From Candidatus Babeliales bacterium (GTDB lineage: Bacteria > Babelota > Babeliae > Babelales > Chromulinivoraceae): 35,459 bases of DNA. Shown piece by piece: positions 16,503-24,440 of this stretch. Under the pieces are notes generated by a model that was not told the DNA's origin, did not search any database, and saw only the letters and a list, made by a program, of their open reading frames with translations. The stretch is taken from contig JAGOPI010000006.1 in assembly GCA_017992075.1 (NCBI GenBank), positions 1-35,459 on the forward strand, read 5' to 3'. The stretch's first letter is position 1; every line of letters begins with the position of its first letter. Position numbers and translations under genes: made by a program.

Positions 16503-17594
16503 TTATTTGTTTTTCAACAACACCACATTTTCTTTTTGCCAATACACATAAACATGATCATCATAATCAATCACTTCGCGCACAAAATGTTCTTCATTTT
16601 GTTCAAAAACTTGCAATGTATATCCATTTTGAAGACGCACATTATATTGAGTAAATCGACCTTGATACACAATCGATTGAACAATGCCTGACAAATTATT
16701 TGAAAATCCAACAAGCATACTTTTACTGATTAAAATTTTTTCTGGACGAATACCAATGCACGCATCTTCGCCAACTTGTACAGAAATTTCTTCAGACACT
16801 TTGATAGCAATGCAAATCATTTTATCAACATCAAGGTACCAATCATCTCCATGCTTGATAAGCACTCCTTGGATGATATTTGTTGTTCCTACAAAATTTG
16901 CAACAAAAACTGATTTTGGATGTTCATAAATTTCTTTTGGCGTTCCAACTTGATCAATTTGACCATTTTGATTCATAATCGCCATCTGATCTGCAACCGT
17001 TAACGCTTCAGTTTGATCATGGGTAATGTACACAAAGGTTGTCCCTAAATGATCTTGCAGTTCAATTAATTCTAATAAAACCTTTTCACGCAACCGTAAA
17101 TCAAGTGCTGCAAGTGGTTCATCGAATAACAAAACTTCAGGTTCATTAATAACAGCACGAGCAATAGCAACACGTTGCTGTTGACCACCAGAAAGCTGCC
17201 CAATCTGTTTGTACAAATGTGTTTCAAGATGAAACATTTTAATAACTTTTTCTACTTTTTGCTGAATCGTTTCACTCGTCATTCCACGAACGCGAAGGCT
17301 GTATGCAATATTGTCATACACATTTAAATGAGGAAATAATGCATAACTTTGAAACACAGTATTGACACCACGCTTGTTCACAGGAACATGTGTAATATCT
17401 TGATCACCCAAAAACACTGATCCAAAATCAGGAATTTCAAGCCCCGCAATCATGCGCAAAATAGTTGTTTTTCCACAACCACTTGGCCCAATAAGTGCAA
17501 AAAATTTACCTGCAGGAATTTTTAAATTTAAATTATCAAGAATTACATCAGATCCATAAGATTTTGTAATTCCTTGTAAAACGATACCCTTCAT
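16503..17594 (-). CDS. potA: Spermidine/putrescine ABC transporter ATPase
   Basis: Cytoplasmic ATPase that powers polyamine import. About 363 residues from the ATG at 17594. Walker A is GPSGCGKTT, the ABC signature is LSGGQQQRVAIARA, Walker B is VLLFDEPLAALD, and the switch histidine is in VYITHDQTEAL. The C-terminal third (from about residue 235) is the TOBE-type regulatory domain of the PotA/MalK class. I prefer the ATG at 17594, which overlaps the stop of the preceding membrane-protein gene as ATGA, over an in-frame start at 17618. The gene leads potB, potC and potD in one operon. Confidence 0.95.
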   Translation of the reverse strand: MKGIVLQGITKSYGSDVILDNLNLKIPAGKFFALIGPSGCGKTTILRMIAGLEIPDFGSVFLGDQDITHVPVNKRGVNTVFQSYALFPHLNVYDNIAYSLRVRGMTSETIQQKVEKVIKMFHLETHLYKQIGQLSGGQQQRVAIARAVINEPEVLLFDEPLAALDLRLREKVLLELIELQDHLGTTFVYITHDQTEALTVADQMAIMNQNGQIDQVGTPKEIYEHPKSVFVANFVGTTNIIQGVLIKHGDDWYLDVDKMICIAIKVSEEISVQVGEDACIGIRPEKILISKSMLVGFSNNLSGIVQSIVYQGRFTQYNVRLQNGYTLQVFEQNEEHFVREVIDYDDHVYVYWQKENVVLLKNK

Positions 17595-18334
17595 TTTTTC
17601 TGCACCATTCGTGCCCATAAAACAGGAACCACCACATCAGAAAGTGTGCATGGAATTACCACCGCTACAAGCATTAACATGAAAAACATACCAAAATAAG
17701 CATAAAAATCTGGCAATCCATGACCGATTGCATAAAAAATAGAAGCCATTGCTGAAATAAATGTATGAAAGAAATGCAATGAAAGTGAATGAGCATCAGC
17801 ATGTTCTTCTTTGCCGCGAGAAATTATTAAACCATTCATCACGCCAACAATTAAAAATGGTAAAATATTTGAAAGTTCTGAACTAAAACAGATATGCAAA
17901 TCCATTTCAACACCTAAAAGAGTACCTGCAGCATACGGAAGCAAAATGTCTGACAATGTACAAAAAACAACTGACGATGCGATTCCAATAACTACTCCTG
18001 CAGCAACATTTTTTGAATAGCGATAAAAGGTAACCATAGCGCCACTAGCTGCAAACAAAATATGGGTAAAATGAAAACTGTGAAATAAAATATCCATGCC
18101 AGAGTTTAAACCACATGAACCATCATGTGCATGGTCATGAGCATGATGCGCTAAAGACGAAGCATCATGTCCAACAAAAAATACCGAAATCATCGATAAA
18201 AGCATTAACGCACAAGCAACGGATAAAGTTCCGTAAGGCAAATGATGCATCAATTCATGTGAAAAAATATCCCAAATTGATTTGCGTGAAACATGATGAG
18301 CATCAAGACAACTATTATTAACTTCAAGTGACAT
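17591..18334 (-). CDS. His-rich multi-pass membrane protein upstream of potABCD
   Basis: I do not recognise the family. About 247 residues with roughly six hydrophobic helices. A loop after the first helix is rich in histidine and acidic residues (LAHHAHDHAHDGSCG), and more His occurs in EEHADAHSLSLHFFH and in the cytosolic start (DAHHVS, ELMHHL). Such clusters often bind metal ions. The ATG at 18334 has GGGG about nine bases upstream; an in-frame TTG at 18349 is a weaker choice. Its stop overlaps the potA ATG (ATGA), so it is translationally coupled to the polyamine transporter and may be the first gene of the operon. A role in metal handling or as an accessory to transport is possible but unproven. 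Confidence 0.75.
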   Translation of the reverse strand: MSLEVNNSCLDAHHVSRKSIWDIFSHELMHHLPYGTLSVACALMLLSMISVFFVGHDASSLAHHAHDHAHDGSCGLNSGMDILFHSFHFTHILFAASGAMVTFYRYSKNVAAGVVIGIASSVVFCTLSDILLPYAAGTLLGVEMDLHICFSSELSNILPFLIVGVMNGLIISRGKEEHADAHSLSLHFFHTFISAMASIFYAIGHGLPDFYAYFGMFFMLMLVAVVIPCTLSDVVVPVLWARMVQKK

Positions 18335-18375
18335 AAAAATAATCCCCAAAAATCATTACAGAATCGTTGTTTTAT

Positions 18376-18381
18376 AGTATA
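18376..18381 (-). promoter_or_regulatory. Possible extended -10 promoter of the pot operon
   Basis: On the minus strand TGTTATACT contains TATACT (five of six to consensus) preceded by the TGn extension. It lies about 42 bp before the ATG at 18334. I see no convincing -35 box, which an extended -10 can tolerate. Confidence 0.4.
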
Positions 18382-18583
18382 ACAGTGCTTAAAATTTTTA
18401 CTATAAAAATTCATATCCAAAAACACTGTACTTTATTTTTAAAAAAAAGAAAAAAAATAGATTATTTTGTAAAAATTTTAACTCAACTTTTAAAAATTAA
18501 AAACAAGCTACTTTTGACTAAAAACCCAAATTTTTATACACTAAATTAAATAGGTTTTAAAAAAGCTTTTCAAGGGGTCTTTT

Positions 18584-18913
18584 ATGAACAAACTTTTATC
18601 AATTATTTTTATTTTTTTAAGCTGCTTGCATAGCAATTTTTTATCAACATCAGAACCAAAACGTCCTACCACTCCATTAAAACCAGATCATTTGATTAAT
18701 CCAAATATTTTTAGCACAGCATTTGATATAGCTGACGAAGATGCATTAAATCATTTTTTAAATGAACGAACATTATATGCTCAAAAAATGTTAGAATATA
18801 AACAAGAAATGAAAGTGTACCACAATTATTTACGCAGCGTTGCAACAGCTCGTTTAATCAAAAAACATCATCTTCCAACTGATTCTATCAAAGAAATCCT
18901 CCAGTATCTTTAA
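18584..18913 (+). CDS. Small secreted protein, unknown function
   Basis: A 109-residue product with a signal peptide (about residues 1-22, MNKLLSIIFIFLSCLHSNF). The mature part has a Pro/Thr-rich start (KRPTTPLKPD) and then predicted helix with many Lys, Glu and Tyr (MLEYKQEMKVYHNYLRS). An AAGGGG ribosome site lies about seven bases before the ATG, which supports real translation. It is convergent with the Omp85 gene, 20 bp away. The 250-bp region to its left is very AT-rich and I see no gene in it. No family recognised. Confidence 0.7.
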   Translation: MNKLLSIIFIFLSCLHSNFLSTSEPKRPTTPLKPDHLINPNIFSTAFDIADEDALNHFLNERTLYAQKMLEYKQEMKVYHNYLRSVATARLIKKHHLPTDSIKEILQYL

Positions 18914-18933
18914 AAAGAAAAATAAAGTTTTTT

Positions 18934-21870
18934 TTAAAACGCTTGGCCAAGCGTTAAATACCAAACACATCGAGATTCAAAATCAGAATATTGAATTTTC
19001 CATTTATACCCAACGTCAAAACGTGCTGGACCAATTGGCGTATCGTAACGAAATCCAAAACCAGAGCCTGCAAAAAAATGATCTTTCCAAGATCGCAGTT
19101 CATCATAAATACTGTGTTTAAACAGCGCACCAACGTCGTTAAAAATAACCAATCCAAAATTTTTATATAAATTTAAGCGAACTTCTACATTCAAATTAAA
19201 TAAACTTCGCCCACCTTGCGGAGCATAACGCCAAAGATTATCTGCGCAAGGGGGAAGCCCTGCATGTTGATCATAAATTGGCTTAGTAAGCACTCCGTAC
19301 GGTGGCGTATAATCTCGTTCATAACCACGAAGTGTTTGAGCTCCACCTAAATAAAATCTTTCAATTGGATTAATTTGATCAAAATGTCGATTAAACACAT
19401 GACCTAAACGAGCACGAAGTGCCAAAACTACCTTGTCACCACAAGGTAGATACTCTGAGTGCTCAACAAGCACCTTAAAAAAACTTGTTTTACTATCAAA
19501 ATCAAACATTGCTTTACAAGAAAAAAATGACATATGCCCGTGATGTGGATTTAATAAATTATCTACTTTTTGCCAAACAACATTCGGTTCTGCAAAAATA
19601 TATCCAATTTTTTTATCCAAAAAATATCGATCATAATCTATGATCAAATTTAAATCGGGTTGTTCACATTCAAATAAACCCATCGCTTCAAAACCCAACG
19701 ACCCACTCAACACAAACTGACCTAATCTTTTATTTTCACGCGTATGCGTCAAGTTACACAAAAATCCTTGCTGCGTTGCCCTGTACAAACAATCTTGACT
19801 TCCGATATAGACCGGTTGTTGATAAGCATTATCATACGCTTTCAACTGACATCCAATTTTTTTACCAAACAGCCATGGAAACAAATAACTTGCAGAAATA
19901 TTGCGATAAAATTTAGTCATGTCACCTTCAAACAAACATTGATCAGCTTGTTGAAATGGATTTTTTAAACATAAGGTTACTCCAGCTTGATAGGTAAATC
20001 CACGACGAAGCTGTAAGTTTCTTCCTACCTGCTGCAAACCAAAGCGGGTTTTAATTTCATATCGATCATCTTCAATTAATTTTAAAAATACTGGCTTGCA
20101 CGAATCAAAATCATTTTGCTGTCCTGGATAAATTTGTACTGAATCAAAAACAGGTAACGTTTTAAAATTTTGCAGCGTTTTTTCAAGATTTTTCTTATCC
20201 CACAATTCACCATCTTGATGAACAAATTCTTGCATTAAAAGCTTGTGCGAAATGTTACTATTGCCTAAAATTATTGTTTTTCCAACCTTTGTGCATGCTT
20301 CAGAAATATCAATATTCCATACAACATCTGTAACACCTTCATGCTCTTGCAAACTATATTGCACCGTGATTTTTTGATAACCTTTATTTCGCAAAAAACG
20401 CACAATCATCTGTTTTTGTTCCGCAAGCCATGCAATATCAAAACCCTGCCCTTCATGAGGCTCATAAACAATTTTTAATTGCTGCTCCAACTCTTGTTGA
20501 CCTGAAACAATAATTTTTCCTAATTTTTTCTGAACACTAGGATCCATCGCTATTACAAGATCATGGGTGTTTTGTTTTAAACCATCAATAAATTGTTCTT
20601 TTAAAATTTTTACGTCCCAAAAACCAGACTGTTTATACAGTTTAATAATCTGATCCTGCATTTTTTTAAACAATTCTTTATCAAAATAACGTGCACGCAA
20701 AAATGGTCGACACGCATTTTTTAAAAGCAGTTCTTCAGATATTGGATTATTATTTTTAAATACAACATTTGAAATAACCGCTCGAGCACCCTCTTTAATA
20801 AAACAATAAACTCGATCCTTTTCTTCACGCACAGAAACATCAACATCCCAAAACCCCTTACCTTTATACAACTGTACAATTTCATCAACAATCAAGGAGC
20901 TTGGAAAATGCCATGTCGATTTACCATATAACAATAAATGATCTACAATTTGTTCAGTTTTAAAAAAAGTTGCACCCCAAAAAACAAACTCTTTTTTCCG
21001 CTCTAAGTTAATATGCAATACCAAATCAACATTTTTACATTCAGGTACAACCTGTTGTTCAATGGTTACATCAAATGCAATACACCCATTATGCGATAAG
21101 ACCCAATTTGTTTTTTGCAAAAGTGATTGAATTAGTTGCGAACTATAACATTTTCCTTGCAACTTTGCGATACACATTGTTTTAATGCGATGTTGTAATT
21201 TATCAATTTGTTCAGAAGTTACACTACCAACACGATCAAATTTAATTTCAATCATTCGAATTTTAAATTTTGATCCCTTTTTTATCAAACATTTAACGTT
21301 AACAGTTTGCGTTTGAGAATCAATGATAGCCGTATCAAAAATTTGGGCCCGAAAATATCCTGCATCTTTTAAAAAATGAAGCATTTGATCAATGCCATGC
21401 TGATGTTTTTGCTCATCAAATGGATCACCAATATCAATTAAATAACTATTTTTTAATCGATCCTTACCCCGAAAAAAACCCGACACCGCCATTCGATGTA
21501 AAATTTGTTGTTTAACCAACTGAAAAACAATCGTATATTTTTGCGCTTTTTCAATAATTTCAAGATTAATAGAGTTAAATTTTAAAGACTCCTTTAAATA
21601 GAACAAGGCGTTTTGAAGATCTTTTTGACCAATAATTGACTCTGAAGACAACCCCGTCAAATAACGCAACTCATCGGCATCGTAACTACCATTTACCAGG
21701 TACTGCACATCAGAAACAAAAAATTGATCTGGTAAAACTTCATGCAATTTTTGCTCTAACTGCTCATTATTTGCAGAAATTAAATAGGATTTTACACCAT
21801 CTGAACCAATAATTGATGTGCTAAAAATCAAAAAATAAAAAGTGGCTAAAACATTGATCACAAATAGCAT
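18934..21870 (-). CDS. Omp85-family outer membrane assembly protein (BamA/TamA-like)
   Basis: A 978-residue protein with an N-terminal signal segment (about residues 1-22). A long periplasmic part has several POTRA-like repeats, each with a pattern such as LKDAGYFRAQI, YKGKGFWDVDV, YKQSGFWDVKI and LRNKGYQKITV. I count at least five. The C-terminal part (about 620-978) is the 16-stranded barrel, with the diagnostic lid-loop motif GGAQTLRGYERDY and the final strands containing GFGFRYDTPIGPARFDVGYK. The chain ends in Phe, as outer-membrane barrels do. BamA folds and inserts outer-membrane proteins; TamA is a relative. This protein is longer than usual BamA (about 800), largely through the periplasmic part. 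Its presence shows a diderm envelope. BamA is more likely than TamA if it is the only copy in the genome, which the window cannot show. Confidence 0.88.
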   Translation of the reverse strand: MLFVINVLATFYFLIFSTSIIGSDGVKSYLISANNEQLEQKLHEVLPDQFFVSDVQYLVNGSYDADELRYLTGLSSESIIGQKDLQNALFYLKESLKFNSINLEIIEKAQKYTIVFQLVKQQILHRMAVSGFFRGKDRLKNSYLIDIGDPFDEQKHQHGIDQMLHFLKDAGYFRAQIFDTAIIDSQTQTVNVKCLIKKGSKFKIRMIEIKFDRVGSVTSEQIDKLQHRIKTMCIAKLQGKCYSSQLIQSLLQKTNWVLSHNGCIAFDVTIEQQVVPECKNVDLVLHINLERKKEFVFWGATFFKTEQIVDHLLLYGKSTWHFPSSLIVDEIVQLYKGKGFWDVDVSVREEKDRVYCFIKEGARAVISNVVFKNNNPISEELLLKNACRPFLRARYFDKELFKKMQDQIIKLYKQSGFWDVKILKEQFIDGLKQNTHDLVIAMDPSVQKKLGKIIVSGQQELEQQLKIVYEPHEGQGFDIAWLAEQKQMIVRFLRNKGYQKITVQYSLQEHEGVTDVVWNIDISEACTKVGKTIILGNSNISHKLLMQEFVHQDGELWDKKNLEKTLQNFKTLPVFDSVQIYPGQQNDFDSCKPVFLKLIEDDRYEIKTRFGLQQVGRNLQLRRGFTYQAGVTLCLKNPFQQADQCLFEGDMTKFYRNISASYLFPWLFGKKIGCQLKAYDNAYQQPVYIGSQDCLYRATQQGFLCNLTHTRENKRLGQFVLSGSLGFEAMGLFECEQPDLNLIIDYDRYFLDKKIGYIFAEPNVVWQKVDNLLNPHHGHMSFFSCKAMFDFDSKTSFFKVLVEHSEYLPCGDKVVLALRARLGHVFNRHFDQINPIERFYLGGAQTLRGYERDYTPPYGVLTKPIYDQHAGLPPCADNLWRYAPQGGRSLFNLNVEVRLNLYKNFGLVIFNDVGALFKHSIYDELRSWKDHFFAGSGFGFRYDTPIGPARFDVGYKWKIQYSDFESRCVWYLTLGQAF

Positions 21871-21969
21871 TCCGTACGAAACATTGACTGATAAACCCTA
21901 ACGTTTTTAGTATAGCAGTTTTAAGCAAAATGCTCAAAAGAGTAAAAATGATAACTTTTTATCAAATGT

Positions 21970-21998
21970 CTGGATCCCAGATCAGAGTCTGGGATGAC
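21970..21998. repeat. Dispersed short palindromic repeat
   Basis: CTGGATCCCAGATC, then AGA, then GTCTGGGATGAC. It is an imperfect palindrome, the reverse orientation of the element at 22055-22081. Together they bracket about 56 bp of AT-rich DNA in the gap between the Omp85 gene and the next gene. Confidence 0.7.
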
Positions 21999-22054
21999 AA
22001 AAGAGATTTTTATTTTTTATAGAACGTAAGCACATCAACACTTTACCAGAACTC

Positions 22055-22081
22055 GTCATCCCCGAGAAATCGGGGATCCAG
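22055..22081. repeat. Dispersed short palindromic repeat
   Basis: GTCATCCCCGA, then GAAA, then TCGGGGATCCAG: a 7-8-bp stem plus GTCATCC / GGATCCAG ends. Same class as those at 14813, 21970, 31331 and 31391. The 316-bp region 21871-22186 holds these two elements and otherwise AT-rich sequence without a gene. Confidence 0.7.
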
Positions 22082-22186
22082 ATAACAAATAAAGAGCTGT
22101 TCCTTTTATTTTTCTGTTTTTTCCTTTTTTTTCTGTGCTAAGCTCAACCGATGAAAAATAACCCTTCCTGTTACAAAGGAATTTTT

Positions 22187-22579
22187 ATGAATCAAAAAGT
22201 AGCTTTTTTCATGTTTTTAAATTGGTCATTATTCAGTTTTGCAAGTCATCATAAAGAGCGAATTCAAGAAGCTCAAGAATTTATGCAACCAGATGCTGTC
22301 TGGTTTAAAGTCATCAGCACTGAAATTGCTTACAGAGATTTAATTTTGGAATGTCATAAAATTGCACACAATCCAAACTTAGAGGGAAATATTGATTTTG
22401 AACAAACAGAATTAGGAATTTTATCTGTTGTATATGAACAACAACGTCAACAATTAGGCCACTTTCCCAACTTAAGACTTAAAACACATGAGTCTATGAC
22501 TGAATGGTATGATGATCACAAAAAAACTGTACGTTTTTTAATTCCCTACACTCTCATCGTCATACAAAAACCTCTTTAA
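22187..22579 (+). CDS. Secreted protein, unknown function
   Basis: About 130 residues from the ATG at 22187, which has AAGGA seven bases upstream. This start gives a clean signal peptide (MNQKVAFFMFLNWSLFSFAS). An in-frame ATG at 22151 would add 12 polar residues in front of it and is less likely. The mature protein is charged and mostly helical, with HHKERIQEAQEF near its N-terminus and a hydrophobic C-terminus (FLIPYTLIVIQKPL). No family recognised. It lies 79 bp before gltX. Confidence 0.7.
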   Translation: MNQKVAFFMFLNWSLFSFASHHKERIQEAQEFMQPDAVWFKVISTEIAYRDLILECHKIAHNPNLEGNIDFEQTELGILSVVYEQQRQQLGHFPNLRLKTHESMTEWYDDHKKTVRFLIPYTLIVIQKPL

Positions 22580-22658
22580 TAATTTGCACTCAACATTATT
22601 TTTCATTGTGATATGCTGACTTTTAAAGCATTTTAATTTTTTAAACTGTAAAGATTAT

Positions 22659-24071
22659 ATGAACAAGGTACGCACCAGATTCGCGCCATCTCCAACTGGA
22701 ATTATGCACATTGGCAACGTGCGAGCAGCTCTTTTAAACTTTCTTTTTGCCCGTCAAAACAATGGCACTTTTTTACTCCGAATTGAAGATACGGACCAGC
22801 AGCGCAACATAGAACATGGCACGAGTGCGATCATCAAACATCTCGATTGGCTTAATTTAAAATTTCAAGAAGGTCCTGAGGTTGGTGGTGACTTTGGTCC
22901 CTACTTTCAATCACAACGTGCCTCAATTTATCAAGAACATCTCAATAAATTAGCTGAAAAAAAATTAGTATATCGTTGTTTTTGCACATCTGAAGAACTT
23001 GAAATTCGCAGAAATCGTCAAATTGCAATGAAACGACCACCACGCTACGAATCAACATGCACCAAATTAAGTGATGATGAAATTACAGCAAAAATAACTG
23101 CGAAAGTTCCTCACATTTGGCGTATGAAAGTTGATAGCTCTAAAAAAGTTTTTTTTAAAGACATGGCTCGCGGTATTTTAGAATTTGATTTACAACATTT
23201 TTCAGACTTTCCATTAACGCGCGAAGATGGAACTTTTACTTTTATTTTTGCAAACTGCGTTGATGACTGCGTGATGAAAATTTCACACGTGTTTCGAGGT
23301 GAAGAACATCTGTCAAACACGGTAAGTCAATCAGTTTTATATGAAGCTCTAAGCTACAAACTGCCAACGTTTTGGCATTTGCCAATTTTGTGCAATCAAG
23401 AAGGTAAAAAACTTTCTAAACGAGACAAAGGATTCTCTTTAGACGATGTACAAAATCAAGGATTTTTACCTGAAACAGTGTGCAACTATCTAGGAATTTT
23501 AGGTACATCATTTGAAAAAGAAATCATGACTCTTGATGAAATGGCTACAAATTATAAATTTGATCATTTGCATGGCATAAGTCAGATCCGCTATGATGTT
23601 GAAAAATTAACATGGATGAATCACAAATGGATTGCGACCTACAATATTGAAAAGCTAACAGAGTTATGCAAACCATTCCTTGCTCAAAAATATGATATTT
23701 CAAAAATTTCAGATCAAGCGCTTCAAACGCTGATCAAATCTATTCAAAACGATATGCATACCCTGGTAGAACCAGTAAGTTTACTTGATTTTTATTTCAA
23801 TCAACCAACAATCAACATTCAAAATTATGCTGATGTAATCACAGCGTCAGATTTTGAAAAAATTAAAAAATTACTCCAAGAAGAACCAATTTCTGATTGG
23901 AATAGTTTTTTAAATGCAATGAAAACAAAAATTAAAACTGCTGGAATCACCGACAAATCATTGTACGCAACATTGCGCATCCTTTTGACTGGTTCGCCAA
24001 AAGGAATGCAGTTGCTTGATTTATTTACTTGCTTGGGTGAAAAAGAATTTTTTACGCGATTGCAAAAGTAA
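22659..24071 (+). CDS. gltX: Glutamyl-tRNA synthetase
   Basis: Charges tRNA-Glu (and possibly tRNA-Gln in organisms using the amidotransferase route). The 470-residue enzyme has the class I start RFAPSPTGIMHIGNVRAAL with the HIGN motif, and the KLSKR loop (KKLSKRDKG) near residue 250. The C-terminal anticodon-binding region is present and the length is normal for bacterial GluRS. Its stop is followed after three bases by the stop of a small convergent gene. Whether it is discriminating or not cannot be stated from the motifs. Confidence 0.97.
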   Translation: MNKVRTRFAPSPTGIMHIGNVRAALLNFLFARQNNGTFLLRIEDTDQQRNIEHGTSAIIKHLDWLNLKFQEGPEVGGDFGPYFQSQRASIYQEHLNKLAEKKLVYRCFCTSEELEIRRNRQIAMKRPPRYESTCTKLSDDEITAKITAKVPHIWRMKVDSSKKVFFKDMARGILEFDLQHFSDFPLTREDGTFTFIFANCVDDCVMKISHVFRGEEHLSNTVSQSVLYEALSYKLPTFWHLPILCNQEGKKLSKRDKGFSLDDVQNQGFLPETVCNYLGILGTSFEKEIMTLDEMATNYKFDHLHGISQIRYDVEKLTWMNHKWIATYNIEKLTELCKPFLAQKYDISKISDQALQTLIKSIQNDMHTLVEPVSLLDFYFNQPTINIQNYADVITASDFEKIKKLLQEEPISDWNSFLNAMKTKIKTAGITDKSLYATLRILLTGSPKGMQLLDLFTCLGEKEFFTRLQK

Positions 24072-24074
24072 ATT

Positions 24075-24326
24075 TTATAAAATATTTTCAGTCATAATTC
24101 GATTCGGTAATTTTTCTAAAGATAGAAAAACTTTATGCTGTATCAATTTATAAGCAACTGATAAAAATTCTGCTTCAAAATCTGGAGCAACGTAAAATTC
24201 AAAAATACTTTGCTCTTTATCAACCGTTCGATCAAAAGCAACATGATCAAGATAACGTATTGTTGCAGTGACCATCCAACATAATTCTTTTTGAACATGA
24301 GCTTGATAATAAATTGAATATTGCAT
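24075..24326 (-). CDS. Small protein, unknown function
   Basis: About 83 residues from the ATG at 24326 (an in-frame TTG at 24338 would add four). GAGTG lies about six bases upstream. The sequence starts MQYSIYYQAHVQKELCWMVT and alternates hydrophobic and charged residues, consistent with a small alpha/beta fold (FEFYVAPDFEAEFLSVAYKLIQH). No signal peptide. It converges with gltX with only three bases between stops. No family recognised; the frame is well maintained, so I think it is real. Confidence 0.6.
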   Translation of the reverse strand: MQYSIYYQAHVQKELCWMVTATIRYLDHVAFDRTVDKEQSIFEFYVAPDFEAEFLSVAYKLIQHKVFLSLEKLPNRIMTENIL

Positions 24327-24356
24327 AGAGACACTCAACTAAAAATAGATTAAAAC

Positions 24357-24385
24357 TTGTTTGTAAGAAAAAAGCATGTTATAAC
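24357..24385 (+). promoter_or_regulatory. Possible promoter of the outer-membrane protein gene
   Basis: TTGTTT (24357-24362), a 17-bp spacer, and TATAAC (24380-24385) with a TG extension directly before it. It precedes the gene at 24441 by about 55 bp. Confidence 0.45.
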
Positions 24386-24440
24386 CTTACCATATCATTT
24401 CAATTTTGTAGAATTTTAGACCCAAAAAGGATGAGCTCAT

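Noticed and set aside
18367-18549. Open reading frame of 60 codons in the gap before the small secreted protein
   Set aside because: Almost pure Lys/Ile/Leu/Phe/Asn composition from AT-rich DNA, with no ribosome site; likely chance.
18938-18955. 18-bp perfect palindrome AACGCTTGG/CCAAGCGTT
   Set aside because: It forms the last codons of the Omp85 gene. It could help termination on the minus strand, but the stem-loop is short and the T-run after it is broken, so I do not call it a feature.
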